This document shows, in pieces, positions 30,115-40,900 of a stretch of DNA of 64,000 bases. The position numbers were made by a program, and so were the translations under genes. How positions within the stretch are numbered: the stretch's first letter is position 1; each line of letters starts with the position of its first letter. A model generated the notes under the pieces. It was not told the origin of the DNA. It did no database searches and saw nothing but the letters and a program-made list of their open reading frames with translations. This DNA comes from Jiella sonneratiae (GTDB lineage: Bacteria; Pseudomonadota; Alphaproteobacteria; Rhizobiales; Rhizobiaceae): the NCBI RefSeq assembly GCF_017353515.1, contig NZ_JAFMPY010000008.1:62001-126000 (forward strand). Direction: 5' to 3'.

Positions 30115-31503
30115 TCAGATGCGCTCGCCGCCCCGCACCCGGTAGCTCGGCTCGTACATCGTCACCAGTTCCTCGGCGGCTGTCGGGTGGACGGCCATCG
30201 TCGCGTCGAACTGGTCCTTGCTGAGGCCGGCCTTGACGGCGATGGCGAGGAGCTGCGCCAGCTCTCCGGCGTCGTGGCCGAGGATGTGGGCCCCGAGGAC
30301 GCGGCGGCTCGTCGCATCGACCACCAGCTTCATCAGCATCCTGCCGTCGCGGCCCGAAAGCGTGTTCTTCATCGGCCGGAAGGCGGTGCGGTAGACCTCG
30401 ATCTCGGCGAAGCGCTCGGCCGCGACGCATTCCGTCAGCCCGACAGCACCGATCTCCGGCTGCGAGAACACCGCCGTCGCGATCGTGTCGTAGTCGGGCT
30501 TCGTCGGCCTGTCGTGGAAGATCGTCTCGATCAGGCACATCGCCTCGTGGATCGCCACCGGCGTCAGCTGCACCCGGTGGGTGACGTCGCCGATGGCGTA
30601 GATGTTCTCGGCACTGGTGCGGGAATAGTCGTCGACCTTGACGGCACCGCGCGCATCGAGTGCGACGCCGGCCGCCTCGCAGCCGAGGTTCTCGGTGTTG
30701 GCGGTGCGGCCGATCGCCAGCATCACCTCGTCGACGACGAAGACTTCGCCGCTCATCGCCGTCGCCGCCAGCGTCCCGTCGCCGCGCATGTCGACCCGCT
30801 CGAGCGTGTCGCAGCAATGGACGCGCAGGCCCTTCTTGTCCATCGCCTGGTGGAGTTCGTGGCGCAGGTCGTCGTCGAAGCCCTGCAGGATCTCCTTGCC
30901 GCGATAGATCAGCGTCGTCTCGACGCCGAGGCCGTGGAAGATGTTGGCGAATTCGACCGCGATGTAGCCGCCGCCGAGGACCGCGATCCGCTTCGGCAGT
31001 TTCTTGAGGTGGAACGCCTCCTCGGAGGTGATGCAGTGCTCGGCGCCGGGCATCGCCGGATGCCGGTTCGGCCTGCCGCCGGTGGCGATCAGGATCTTGT
31101 CGGCGGTCACCCGGCGCCCGGCCTCGACGAGGCGGATCTCGTGCGGCCCCTCGAGCACCGCCCGGTCGTTGAAGATCTCCGCGCCGGCCTTGCCGACATT
31201 GCTCTGGTAGATGCCTTCGAGCCGCTCGATCTCGGCATCCTTGGCGGCGATCAGCGACGGCCAGTCGAAACGTGTCTCGCCGACGCTCCAGCCGAAGCCG
31301 CGGGCGTCCTCGAAGGACTCGGCGAACTGCGAGGCGTAGACGAAGAGCTTCTTCGGCACGCAGCCGCGGATCACGCAGGTGCCGCCGAAGCGGTATTCCT
31401 CGGCGATCGCCACCCGCTTGCCGAGCGCGGCGGCGCGCCGCGCCGCCCGCACGCCGCCGGAGCCGCCGCCGATGACGAAGAAATCGTAGTCGAAAGCGCC
31501 CAT
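30115..31503 (-). CDS. gor: Glutathione-disulfide reductase
   Basis: 462-residue FAD flavoenzyme that reduces glutathione disulfide with NADPH in the cytoplasm. The FAD loop is VIGGGSGGVRAARRAA, the redox pair is Cys43/Cys48 in GGTCVIRGCVPKK, and the NADPH-binding GGGYIAVEFANIF and the C-terminal catalytic His in VHPTAAEE are all present. The ATG at 31503 puts the FAD loop at its normal place near residue 12. It is the third gene of a minus-strand rpiA-DUF2059-gor cluster, each separated by 200-240 bases. Confidence 0.95.
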   Translation of the reverse strand: MGAFDYDFFVIGGGSGGVRAARRAAALGKRVAIAEEYRFGGTCVIRGCVPKKLFVYASQFAESFEDARGFGWSVGETRFDWPSLIAAKDAEIERLEGIYQSNVGKAGAEIFNDRAVLEGPHEIRLVEAGRRVTADKILIATGGRPNRHPAMPGAEHCITSEEAFHLKKLPKRIAVLGGGYIAVEFANIFHGLGVETTLIYRGKEILQGFDDDLRHELHQAMDKKGLRVHCCDTLERVDMRGDGTLAATAMSGEVFVVDEVMLAIGRTANTENLGCEAAGVALDARGAVKVDDYSRTSAENIYAIGDVTHRVQLTPVAIHEAMCLIETIFHDRPTKPDYDTIATAVFSQPEIGAVGLTECVAAERFAEIEVYRTAFRPMKNTLSGRDGRMLMKLVVDATSRRVLGAHILGHDAGELAQLLAIAVKAGLSKDQFDATMAVHPTAAEELVTMYEPSYRVRGGERI

Positions 31504-31732
31504 GCCGATCGTTCCGCTCGCTGGCCCGGCGGAAAACTCCGCGGGGCGAAGAGGCCGCGCCGCCACGCGGCCGGCGGTGCCGGATCCGAAAATCCCGCGC
31601 TGATATGTGTCGTTCCGGCGAGGCTTCGACAGGCGGACGGGGCGTTCACCGGGCAGAGACGCACGGCCCGCCCTCGCCCGGCCGGCCGGCCGGGAGCGCA
31701 TGGCTGCCCGCCGGCCTCGGCCGCCGCCGGGC

Positions 31733-32326
31733 TCAGTTCTGGCCGGTCGCCGGCGCGCCGCTCTCCGCCGGGGCGTTGCCGCCGTTCATCGCGCGGAAGC
31801 CGTCGAAGGCGGCCTGGCGCAGGTCGCGCACGATGCCGTTGCTCCAGACCTGCGCCGCCTTCAGCATCGCGCGCGTCGCATCCGGCCCCTGCGCCAGCAG
31901 CTTCTTGCCCGCCTCGGAGCTGTAGAACTGCGCGATGTCGTTCAATTCGTCCTCGGAGAACATCCGGGCGTAGATCCGCGCGACCTCGGTCTCCAGCGAG
32001 GCGCGGCGCGGCGCGAGCTTCAGCGCCGCCTCGTCGACCATGTCGGAGATCTTGGAATCCATGTCGGGCCGGTTGGAGATCAGCTCGGACTTGATCTGCG
32101 TCGCGGCGTTGGGAAGGATCTCGTCGAACTGGTCGGTCGCGTGGATCGCCGCGATCGCGGCACGCGCCGCCTTCAGGTGGCTCTCGCTGATGTTTTCGTC
32201 CGCGGCCTTCTGTGCCGCCGCCTGGTCGGCCGGCTTCTGGTCCTGGGCGCTCGCCGCGACGGGGACGAGAAGCATCGCGGTCGCTGCGGCGAAAAGGCCG
32301 CGGCGCATCGACTGACTGAAGATCAT
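31733..32326 (-). CDS. DUF2059 family exported protein
   Basis: 197-residue periplasmic protein of unknown function. The signal peptide spans RRGLFAAATAMLLVPVAASAQD. The mature protein is all-helical, with a DUF2059-like core (DMVDEAALKLAPRRASLETEVARIYARMFSEDELNDIAQFYSSEAGKKLL, shown in part). DUF2059 proteins occur in this same rpiA-DUF2059-gor neighbourhood in many Hyphomicrobiales. The ATG at 32326 is preferred because it precedes the signal peptide; 32308 is an alternative. Confidence 0.82.
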   Translation of the reverse strand: MIFSQSMRRGLFAAATAMLLVPVAASAQDQKPADQAAAQKAADENISESHLKAARAAIAAIHATDQFDEILPNAATQIKSELISNRPDMDSKISDMVDEAALKLAPRRASLETEVARIYARMFSEDELNDIAQFYSSEAGKKLLAQGPDATRAMLKAAQVWSNGIVRDLRQAAFDGFRAMNGGNAPAESGAPATGQN

Positions 32327-32565
32327 CGGTTGAGTGACTCCATTGGTTGATCTGCGCCCCGGACGTTCCACCGTCGCCGTCGCATCGGACCGTGCCGGAA
32401 CGGCGCCGTCCGTCGAAACGCCGGCGACGCGTTCTGCGGCGGCTCGGTCCGGTGCGGCGGTGCCGGCGAGACCGGACCGGCTCCTTTCCCGGCGACCTAG
32501 CGGCTTCCGCCGCGCCGTGCAAGCCGGCGGCCGCGTCGGCCGTCGAACCCGCAAGGCATTGGCCG

Positions 32566-33261
32566 TCAAACGGTCAGGTGCCGGACCCCGTCCGACGAAG
32601 CGACCAGCGCATCGCTGGCCAGTCCGAGAAACAGGCCGTGCTCGACGACGCCCGGAACCTCGTGCAGGGCGCGCGACAGCGCTTGTGGATCGGGAATGCG
32701 GCCGAAGTCCGCATCGAGGATCAGATGGCCGCTGTCGGTGATGAACGGCTCCTCGCCGCGGCGGCGCAGGGTCAGGTCGCCGGAAAGGCCGAGCGCCTCC
32801 GTCGCCTCCTGGATCGCCAGATAGGTGGCGACCATGCCGAAGCCGTTGATCTCGATCGGCAGCGGAAAGGCGCCGAGTTCGTCGACCAGCTTCGCCGCGT
32901 CGGCGACGACGATCATCCGCTTGGAAGCCTTGGCGACGATCTTTTCGCGCAGCAGCGCGCCGCCGCCGCCCTTGAGGAGCCGCAGACCGGGATCGATCTC
33001 GTCGGCGCCGTCGACCGTCAGGTCGAGCCGCGGCAGGGTCTCGAGCGTCGCCATCGGGATCGACAGTTCCTGGCAGAGCCGCTCGGTGCGTTCGGAGGTC
33101 GCGACGCCCGTCACCTTCAGCCCGCCCCGCACGCGCTGGGCCAGCGCCCGCACGAAGGCCTCCGCCGTGGTGCCCGTTCCGATGCCGAGCGCCATCTTGT
33201 CCTCGACAAAGTCGAGGGCCGCCTCGGCGGCCGCCCGTTTCAGTTCCTCCGCATTCGCCAT
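32566..33261 (-). CDS. rpiA: Ribose-5-phosphate isomerase A
   Basis: 231-residue cytoplasmic enzyme interconverting ribose-5-phosphate and ribulose-5-phosphate in the pentose phosphate pathway. Conserved blocks are [46 protein letters not shown] (catalytic Asp and Glu) and the C-terminal [12 protein letters not shown]. It is the first gene of the rpiA-DUF2059-gor cluster. Both its length and ATG at 33261 are normal. Confidence 0.96.
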   Translation of the reverse strand: MANAEELKRAAAEAALDFVEDKMALGIGTGTTAEAFVRALAQRVRGGLKVTGVATSERTERLCQELSIPMATLETLPRLDLTVDGADEIDPGLRLLKGGGGALLREKIVAKASKRMIVVADAAKLVDELGAFPLPIEINGFGMVATYLAIQEATEALGLSGDLTLRRRGEEPFITDSGHLILDADFGRIPDPQALSRALHEVPGVVEHGLFLGLASDALVASSDGVRHLTV

Positions 33262-33444
33262 GCCGCGCGTTCCTTTCTCGTCGCTTCCCCTCCTCTACCA
33301 GCCCGGCAAGGCAGCCGATAGGTCACGCGGGGGCCGCGACGCGAAGGAAGCCGGCATGCCGCCGCGCGGCGGCCTTCGGCGATGACAGGGCGGCGGGGAC
33401 GAGACGACGCTGCGCCGACGGCCGTACGCGCGCGTCGTCCGGCG

Positions 33445-34044
33445 TCAGCCGGCAACCTTGGCGGCGATCTCGGCGATGTGCCGGCCCTGGAAGCGGGCGC
33501 CGTCGAGCTCGAGCTGGCTCGGCATGCGCGAGCCGTCGCCCTTGGCGATGGTCGTCGCGCCGTAGGGCGAGCCGCCGACGATCTCGTCCATGTTCATCTG
33601 CCCCTGATAGGCATAGGGCAGGCCGACGATCATCAGGCCGTGATGCAGCAGCGTCTTGATCGCCGAGATCAGCGTCGTCTCGTTGCCGCCGTGCTGGGTT
33701 GCCGAGGAGGAGAACGCTCCGCCGACCTTGCCGACGAGCGCGCCGCGCGCCCAGAGCGGGCCGGTCCGGTCCCAGAAGGACTGCATCTGCGAGGCCATGT
33801 TGCCGTAGCGGGTCGGCACGCCGACGACGATCGCGTCGTAACCGACCAGTTCGTCGATCTCGCAGACCGGATAAGGGTGATCGGTCTTGAAATGCGCCGC
33901 CTTGACCACCTCCTCGGGCGCCGTCTCCGGCACGCGCTTGATGTCGACGCTGGCGCCGGCGCCCTCGGCGCCTTCGGCGACCGCCTTCGCCATCGTCTCG
34001 ATGTGACCGTAGCTGGAGTAATAGAGGACGAGTACCTTGGCCAT
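33445..34044 (-). CDS. wrbA: NAD(P)H:quinone oxidoreductase, WrbA type
   Basis: 199-residue FMN-binding flavodoxin-like enzyme that reduces quinones by two electrons. The FMN phosphate loop is [13 protein letters not shown] near the N-terminus. Later blocks [36 protein letters not shown] and [11 protein letters not shown] are diagnostic of WrbA. The ATG at 34044 gives the standard length. It is divergent from the CinA-domain gene across 270 bases. Confidence 0.94.
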   Translation of the reverse strand: MAKVLVLYYSSYGHIETMAKAVAEGAEGAGASVDIKRVPETAPEEVVKAAHFKTDHPYPVCEIDELVGYDAIVVGVPTRYGNMASQMQSFWDRTGPLWARGALVGKVGGAFSSSATQHGGNETTLISAIKTLLHHGLMIVGLPYAYQGQMNMDEIVGGSPYGATTIAKGDGSRMPSQLELDGARFQGRHIAEIAAKVAG

Positions 34045-34314
34045 GCGATGCGTGTCCTTTCGTTCCTGTCGTCTTCTCCTGACGGAAGACCCGGGCAGGG
34101 ACATAGGCGATCGTGCCGCGGCCGGCTCGCCGAATCGCCGCGACGCACCGTCGCCTGTGCCGCGACAATCGGCACGGCCGGGGCTGGCGCGCCGCCCTTG
34201 CTTTCCTTGCGTTCCTCACGCTTAGTCGTGCGCTCCGGCACCGGGGCAGCCGGTCGCGCGCGGCGCGGCCGGGGGCCGGGCCCGTGCCGGGATGCAATCC
34301 ATCGGAGGAACCGG

Positions 34315-35067
34315 ATGCCGCGTGAGACCGCCACGGCCGCCATGCTCGCCATCGGCGACGAACTCCTGTCCGGGCGCACCAAGGACAAGAACATCGGTCA
34401 CCTCGCCGAGGTGATGACGCTCGCCGGGATCGACCTGAAGGAAGTGCGCATCGTCGGCGACGATCCGCACATGATCGCCGACACGCTGAACACGCTGCGG
34501 CGGACCTACGACCTCGTCTTCACCTCCGGCGGCATCGGACCGACACACGACGACATCACCGCCGAAGCCGTCGCGGCGGCCTTCGGTCTGCCGGTCGTCG
34601 ACCATCCGGAGGCCGTGGCGCGGCTGGAGGCGCATTACCGGCAGCGGGGAATGGAGTTCACGACCGCCCGACGCCGCATGGCCCGCACGCCGGAAGGCGC
34701 CGGGCTGATCGACAATCCGGTGTCGGTGGCGCCGGGCTTCCGGATCGACAACGTCTTCGTCATGGCCGGCGTGCCGGCGGTGTTTCAGGCGATGCTCGCC
34801 GGGCTGTCGGCAGCCCTGCCGGCGGGTGATCCGCTGGTCAGCCGGGCGATCGCCTGCCGCTTCGGCGAAGGCGACATCGGCGATGCGCTGGCGGCGATCG
34901 CGCGGGAGCATCCGAAGGTCGTCATCGGCTCCTATCCGAAATTCGACGGCAGCCGCTATTCGACCGAGATCGTCATCCGCTCCCGCGACGAGGCCGCGAT
35001 CGACGCCGCGGCCGCTGCGGTCGAGGCGATGCTTCAGGCCGTGGACCAGCGCCGCGCCTCGGCCTGA
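34315..35067 (+). CDS. CinA-domain molybdopterin-binding protein
   Basis: 250-residue protein with an N-terminal MoCF-biosynthesis/CinA fold: AAMLAIGDELLSGRTKDKN, then VGDDPHMIADTLN, then VFTSGGIGPTHDDITAEAVA and NVFVMAGVPAVFQAML. It lacks the C-terminal nicotinamide-nucleotide amidohydrolase domain of full CinA. A pyrophosphatase role on nucleotides (ADP-ribose-like) or a molybdopterin-related role is possible. The ATG at 34315 follows GGAGG by 6 bases. It is separated from gpt by a minus-strand DoxX gene. Confidence 0.85.
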   Translation: MPRETATAAMLAIGDELLSGRTKDKNIGHLAEVMTLAGIDLKEVRIVGDDPHMIADTLNTLRRTYDLVFTSGGIGPTHDDITAEAVAAAFGLPVVDHPEAVARLEAHYRQRGMEFTTARRRMARTPEGAGLIDNPVSVAPGFRIDNVFVMAGVPAVFQAMLAGLSAALPAGDPLVSRAIACRFGEGDIGDALAAIAREHPKVVIGSYPKFDGSRYSTEIVIRSRDEAAIDAAAAAVEAMLQAVDQRRASA

Positions 35068-35097
35068 GTCCGGCGCGAGCCGCGGCGCTCCCAAAGG

Positions 35098-35487
35098 TCA
35101 GGCGCTGCGTCCGCGGGCGCCGTCGAGGCTCGCCGCACCCGCCCCGGCGAAGACCAGGAACAGGAACACGAAGCAGTAGAGGATCGCCGCGTCGCCGCCG
35201 TTGTTGACCGGGAAGAAGTCCTGCGGCGCATGCGCCATGAAATAGGCGAAGGCCATCTCGCCGGAGCAGACGAAGGCGACGACGCGGGTGAAGAGGCCGA
35301 GGACGAGGAGCAGGCCGCCGACGAGCTCGATCGCGCCTGCGAGGCCGAAGAGCGACATTAGCTCGACGGTGCCGTGGCCGCCGGCCGGAAAGCCGAGGAG
35401 CTTCTGGGTGCCGTGCTCCATGAAGATCAGGCCCGAAACGATGCGCATGAGCGCGAGTGCGTAGGGATGGTACCGGTCGAGGGGCAT
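35098..35487 (-). CDS. DoxX family membrane protein
   Basis: 129-residue protein with four hydrophobic helices. The DoxX pattern is clear: ALALMRIVSGLIFMEHGTQKLLGFPAG, then LAGAIELVGGLLLVLGLFTRVVAFVCSGEMAFAYFMAHAP (shown in pieces), and GGDAAILYCFVFLFLVFAGAG. DoxX-like proteins are membrane subunits or partners in redox and stress functions; the partner here is unknown. The ATG at 35487 has no Shine-Dalgarno sequence. It is convergent with the CinA-domain gene, 30 bases apart. Confidence 0.85.
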   Translation of the reverse strand: MPLDRYHPYALALMRIVSGLIFMEHGTQKLLGFPAGGHGTVELMSLFGLAGAIELVGGLLLVLGLFTRVVAFVCSGEMAFAYFMAHAPQDFFPVNNGGDAAILYCFVFLFLVFAGAGAASLDGARGRSA

Positions 35488-35710
35488 GAGGAGATAAGTC
35501 CCGGTTGCGTTTTGGTTGCGCCCGATCAGTAGCCGGCAGAAAGCCACCAGGCCAGCCTCGCCGCGTTGACGAAGAGTCGCCGGACGCCGGGATTTCGCGT
35601 CCCGGCGGCAGAGGCCGTCGGCACCGCGAGGCGGGACGGAGCTTGCGTGCAAATGCCGATTCGATCTATCCGGGCCGGACGAATTGCTCTGAGGATGGAT
35701 AGCCCCGACC

Positions 35711-36211
35711 ATGTCGACGGTGGAAAAATCGTTTCCCGTCTCCTGGGACCAGTTTCATCGCGATGCGCGGGCGCTGGCCTGGAGACTTGCGGGCCTTCGC
35801 AAGGAGGAGTGGCGGGCGATCGTCTGCATCACCCGCGGCGGTCTGGTGCCGGCGGCGGTGATCTCGCGCGAGCTCGGCATCCGGCTGATCGAGACGGTCT
35901 GCGTCGCCTCCTATCACGAATATTCCGAACAGGGGGAGCTGAGGGTCCTGAAGGAGATCAGCCCCGAGCTTCTCGAGGACGGCGGCGAGGGGATCCTGAT
36001 CGTCGACGATCTCACCGACACCGGCAAGACCGCCGGCATCGTCCGGGCGATGCTGCCGAAGGCGCATTTCGCCACGGTCTACGCCAAGCCCAAGGGCCGG
36101 CCGCTGGTCGATACCTTCATCACCGAGGTCAGCCAGGACACCTGGATCTTCTTTCCCTGGGATCTCGGTCTGAGCTTCCAGGCGCCGATCGGGCGCGGCA
36201 CCGCCGGATAG
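35711..36211 (+). CDS. gpt: Xanthine-guanine phosphoribosyltransferase
   Basis: 166-residue purine salvage enzyme that makes XMP and GMP from xanthine or guanine with PRPP. The phosphoribosyl signature is [17 protein letters not shown], with [21 protein letters not shown] at the N-terminal pyrophosphate loop and WIFFPWD near the C-terminus as in E. coli Gpt. It lies 39 bases from the convergent histidine kinase gene. Confidence 0.93.
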   Translation: MSTVEKSFPVSWDQFHRDARALAWRLAGLRKEEWRAIVCITRGGLVPAAVISRELGIRLIETVCVASYHEYSEQGELRVLKEISPELLEDGGEGILIVDDLTDTGKTAGIVRAMLPKAHFATVYAKPKGRPLVDTFITEVSQDTWIFFPWDLGLSFQAPIGRGTAG

Positions 36212-36250
36212 GGCGCCCGGTCGCGGCACCCACCGCCGCGGCGGCCGCTC

Positions 36251-37384
36251 TCAGGCCGGCGCGCCGCTGAGCCTGACGGTCGCGATGAACATCAGCCCGC
36301 CGGGCGTCAGTTCCCGCGACATCTCTCCGCGCATCTGGCGCAGCACCAGGGTTTCGAGGAGTTCGGTGCCGAAGCCGAGTTCCCCCGCCCGCCGCGCCGC
36401 CTCGGGCGCCGGGCCGCCGCCGAACCACTCTTCCCAATGGAATGTCAGGGCCGGCCGGCCGTCGCGCTCGGCGGGCGTCCAGCGGACGGCGACGCCGCCG
36501 CGCATGTGCGGTGCCAGGGCGCCGTGCTTGGTGGCGTTGGTGGCCAGTTCGTGGATGATCATCGAGACCGAGACCGCGTCGTCCTTGCCGATCATGACCT
36601 GCGGGCCGTCGATCCAGACATTGGTGCCGATGCCGTAGTGCTGGAGTTCGCTCGAGACGATCTCGGAAAACAGCGCGCCCTTGCCGTCGCGATCGGCGAG
36701 CAGCGACTGCGTCTTGGCGAGCGAGGCGACCCGCTCCAGAAGGTCGGCCCGGATCTCCGACGGGCTCTGCCCTTCCCGCACCGACAGGAGGATGATCGCC
36801 TGCACGGTCGACAGGGAGTTCTTGATGCGGTGCTCCATCTCCCGAGACATCAGCAGCGAGCGCTGCTCGAGCTGCTTGCGCAGCTTGACCTCCTGGCGCA
36901 GCTCCAGCTCACCGGCGAGCAAAGCCAGGAGATCCTCGAGCGCCTGCCGTTCTTCTTCGGTCCAGGCGCGGGGCTTTTCGTCGACAACGCAGAAGGAGCC
37001 GATCACCGTTCCGTCGGGCAGCCGCACCGGCAGGCCCATATAGGCGCCGATGCGAAGCGCGCGGACGCCCGCGCCGGCGGCGTATCGCGGATCGGCCGCG
37101 ACGTCGTCGATCACCACCGGCTCGCCATGCTCGACGACGTCGAGGCAGGCCGAGCCCCGGGCGGCAGCGACCCTGAGGCCCTGCTCGTCGCGCTCGGCAG
37201 GCCCCGGCAGCCCCGCCTCGCTCTTGAACACCTGCCTGCCCTCGTCGAAGACCGAGACGAAGCTGGCGGGAACGCCGAGGATCCGGGTGGCGAGCCGGGT
37301 GATTCGGTCGATCGCCACCTCGGGTCCCGCCTCCGTCAGGTCGGCGGTCGACAGTTTCCAGGCTGAATGCTCAGGCCGGCCCAA
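36251..37384 (-). CDS. GAF-domain HWE-type sensor histidine kinase
   Basis: Cytoplasmic sensor kinase of 377 residues with no membrane segments. The GAF domain spans about residues 20-160 (ACLDVVEHGEPVVIDDVAADPRY; IGSFCVVDEKPR). The dimerisation and phosphorylation helix follows, with SREMEHRIKNSLSTVQAI (His in EHRIKN). The ATPase domain has the N-box HELATNATKHGAL and the W-x-E motif FHWEEW characteristic of HWE kinases. The TTG at 37384 is chosen because GGAAGGA lies 6 bases upstream; the frame is open to an ATG at 37477. No response regulator is adjacent. HWE kinases often feed the general stress response. Confidence 0.85.
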   Translation of the reverse strand: MGRPEHSAWKLSTADLTEAGPEVAIDRITRLATRILGVPASFVSVFDEGRQVFKSEAGLPGPAERDEQGLRVAAARGSACLDVVEHGEPVVIDDVAADPRYAAGAGVRALRIGAYMGLPVRLPDGTVIGSFCVVDEKPRAWTEEERQALEDLLALLAGELELRQEVKLRKQLEQRSLLMSREMEHRIKNSLSTVQAIILLSVREGQSPSEIRADLLERVASLAKTQSLLADRDGKGALFSEIVSSELQHYGIGTNVWIDGPQVMIGKDDAVSVSMIIHELATNATKHGALAPHMRGGVAVRWTPAERDGRPALTFHWEEWFGGGPAPEAARRAGELGFGTELLETLVLRQMRGEMSRELTPGGLMFIATVRLSGAPA

Positions 37385-37908
37385 GCACGGTCCTTCCACG
37401 GCTCTCTGGTGACGACGAATGCGATGCCGACGGACCCGAAGGCCTGCCCGCGCGCACGATTCGCTTGTCCAGCGCAAATTTCCTAAAATTCAGCGTAGGG
37501 TCCGAAAGCCCGGCTTTGCAAGGCTCGCCCGCCCGATGCGACAGTTTGTGCACACTTTGTCCATGGTCGACGCCCCGCATCTGTGTCGCCGCCGTCATTG
37601 ACCGGCCGGAAAGACTCACCCTACGCTTCGGTCGGGCGGTACTCCTGCTACCCCGCTTCCGGGCGGCCCGTCGCGCGCCGTCCCCAGGCCGAGCGTGAAT
37701 TCCGTTGATAACTGCTCAGGGCCGTTAAAATCGACGGCATTAAGCTTCGCGTAACGCTCTTTACCCACTATATGTAGGAGCTCCTGGCCGGACCGGCACT
37801 AGATGCTGGCCAGGATCACGAGATCGGCGAGAGAGGCGAGCGGCCGTCGGCGGACGCCCGTTCCTGCGCTCCGCGGGTCGAAGCCAACCAGTCGAGGATG
37901 GGTTTTCC
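37385..37908. other. Long regulatory gap upstream of nrdJ and the HWE kinase
   Basis: This 524-base divergent region holds the kinase ribosome site (37391-37397, minus strand), an AT-richer stretch at about 37478-37500, a possible NrdR box at 37764-37779, and an inverted repeat CCTGGCC/GGCCAGG (37783-37789 and 37808-37814) in the probable nrdJ leader. No B12-box (cobalamin riboswitch) pattern was found, although the downstream enzyme needs B12. No protein-like frame was seen. Confidence 0.4.
37764..37779. promoter_or_regulatory. Candidate NrdR box upstream of nrdJ
   Basis: The imperfect palindrome CCCACTATATGTAGGA resembles the NrdR consensus (ACAC-AT-rich-GTGT type) that controls ribonucleotide reductase genes. 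It lies about 130 bases before the nrdJ start. Only one box is visible, while NrdR normally uses two spaced by about three helical turns, so this is tentative. Confidence 0.3.
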
Positions 37909-40900
37909 ATGGGCATGAAGTTCGAGCGCCGCTACACCAAGGCCGGCCAGAGCCCCTATCACGAGGTCGCCTTCCGCAAGGCGACGAGCGAGATCAGGAA
38001 CCCCGACGGCTCGGTCGTCTTCAAGCTCGAGGGAATCGACGTCCCCGAGCAGTTCAGCCAGGTGGCGGCCGACATCCTCGCCCAGAAGTACTTCCGCAAG
38101 GCGGGCGTCCCGGCCCGCCTGAAGAAGATCGAGGAACACGACGTCCCGTCCTTCCTCTGGCGCTCCGTCGCCGACGAAAAGACGCTCGCCGACCTGCCCG
38201 AGGACGCGCGCACCGGCTCCGAGAAGGACGCGCGCCAGGTGTTCGACCGGCTCGCCGGCACCTGGGCCTACTGGGGATGGAAGGGCGGCTATTTCGAGAC
38301 CGAGGAGGACGCCTGCGCCTTCCGCGACGAACTCGCCTACATGCTCGCCACCCAGAAGGCGGCGCCGAACTCGCCGCAGTGGTTCAACACCGGCCTCCAC
38401 TGGGCCTACGGCATCGACGGCCCGAGCCAGGGCCACTATTACGTCGACTACCGCACCGGCCAGCTGACCCGCTCCGGTTCGTCCTACGAGCATCCGCAGC
38501 CGCACGCCTGCTTCATCCAGTCGGTCGCCGACGACCTCGTCAACGACGGCGGCATCATGGACCTGTGGGTGCGCGAGGCACGGCTGTTCAAATACGGCTC
38601 GGGCACTGGCTCCAACTTCTCGCGCCTTCGGGGCGAAGGCGAGAAGCTCGCCGGCGGCGGCAAGTCCTCCGGCCTGATGAGCTTCCTGAAGATCGGCGAC
38701 CGGGCGGCCGGCGCCATCAAGTCCGGCGGCACGACGCGGCGCGCGGCGAAGATGGTCGTTGTCGACATCGACCATCCCGACATCGAGGCCTACATCAACT
38801 GGAAGGTCCGCGAGGAAGAGAAGGTCGCCGCCCTCGTCACCGGCTCGAAGACCGTGGCGAAGCACCTGAAGGCGATTCTCGCGGCCTGCGTCAATTGCGA
38901 GGGGCCGGAGGGCGACTGCTTCGACCCGATGAAGAACCCGGCGCTGAAGCGCGCCGTGCGTGACGCCAAGAAGGCCCAGGTTCCCGAGAACTACGCCAAG
39001 CGCGTCATCCAGTTCGCCCGCCAGGGCTACACCGACATCGAATTCCCGGTCTACGACACCGACTGGGATTCGGAGGCCTATCTCACCGTCTCCGGCCAGA
39101 ACTCCAACAACTCGGTCTCGCTGACCGACGACTTCCTGCGCGCCGTCGAGAACGACGAGGAGTGGAGCCTCGTGCGGCGCACCGACGGCAAGGTGCACAA
39201 GACCGTCAAGGCGCGCGAATTGTGGGAGCAGATCGGCTATGCCGCCTGGGCGTCCGCCGATCCGGGCCTGCACTTCAACACCACCATGAACGACTGGCAC
39301 ACCTGCCCCGAGGCGGGTCCGATCCGGGCCTCGAACCCGTGCTCGGAATACATGTTCCTCGATGACACGGCCTGCAATCTCGCCTCGCTCAACCTCATCC
39401 AGTTCCAGGAAGTGGTGAAGGGCGACGGCGGCAAGGAGGCACGGCGCTTCGACACGGCGGCCTTCGAACACGCCGTCCGGATCTGGACGGTGGTGCTCGA
39501 GATCTCGGTGCTGATGGCGCAGTTCCCGTCGAAGGAGATCGCCCGGCTCTCCTACGACTACCGCACCCTCGGCCTCGGCTTCGCCAATATCGGCGGCCTG
39601 CTGATGTCCTCCGGCATTCCCTACGATTCCAAGGAAGGCCGGGCGATCTGCGGCGCCATCTCGGCGCTGATGACCGGCATCGCCTACAAGACCTCGGCCG
39701 AGATGGCCGGCGTCCTCGGCGCCTTCCCCGATCACGAGCGCAACGCCGAATCGATGCTGCGGGTCATGCGCAATCACGCCCGTGCCGCCCACGGCATCGC
39801 CAACGGCTACGAGGCGCTCGCCGTCGATCCGGTGCCGCTCGACCATGCCTCGCTGAAGGACAAGCGGCTGTCGGGCCGCGCCAAGGTCGCCTGGACCGAG
39901 GCCGTCGAGCTCGGCACCAAGAACGGCTATCGCAACGCCCAGGTCTCGGTGATCGCGCCCACCGGCACGATCGGCCTCGTCATGGATTGCGACACCACCG
40001 GCATCGAGCCCGACTTCGCGCTGGTGAAGTTCAAGAAGCTCGCCGGCGGCGGCTATTTCAAGATCATCAACCGCGCCGTCCCGGACGCCTTGCGTACGCT
40101 GGGGTATCCGGAAGCCGAGATCGCCGAGATCGAGGCCTATGCGGTCGGCCACGGCAATCTGAACCAGGCGCCGGCGATCAACCCGTCCTCGCTGAAGGCC
40201 AAGGGCTTCACCGACGAGACGATCGCGGCGGTCAACGCGGCGCTGTCCTCGGCCTTCGACATCAAGTTCGTCTTCAACAAGTTCACGCTGGGCGAGGCAT
40301 TCTGCAAGGACGTGCTCGGCTTCACGGACGCCGAGCTCAACGACTTCTCCTTCGAGATGCTCCCGGCGCTGGGCTTTTCGAAGAGGGACATCGAGGCCGC
40401 CAACATCCACGTCTGCGGCGCCATGACGCTGGAGGGCGCGCCGTTCCTGAAGGACGCGCACCTCGCCGTCTTCGACTGCGCCAATCCCTGCGGACGGATC
40501 GGCAGGCGCTATCTCTCGGTTGACAGCCACATCCGCATGATGGCGGCGGCGCAGCCCTTCATTTCCGGGGCGATCTCCAAGACCATCAACATGCCGAACG
40601 ACGCGAGCGTCGAGGACTGCAAGTCGGCCTACATGCTGTCCTGGAAGCTGGCGCTGAAGGCGAACGCCCTCTATCGCGACGGCTCGAAGCTCTCCCAGCC
40701 GCTCAACGCCTCGCTGATCGCCGACGAGGATGACGACGAGGACATCGTCGAAGAGACGGCGGCCGCGCTGATCGCCGCCCCGGCTCCGGCCCAGGCGGTG
40801 CAGGTCGCGGAACGGATCGTCGAGCGCATCGTCGAAAAGGTGGTGCGCGACCGCGAGAAGCTGCCGAACCGGCGCAAGGGCTACACCCAGAAGGCCATCG

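Noticed and set aside
37385-37908. Cobalamin riboswitch upstream of nrdJ
   Set aside because: Looked for the B12-box core (GCC-CTG type) and the surrounding paired elements and did not find them.
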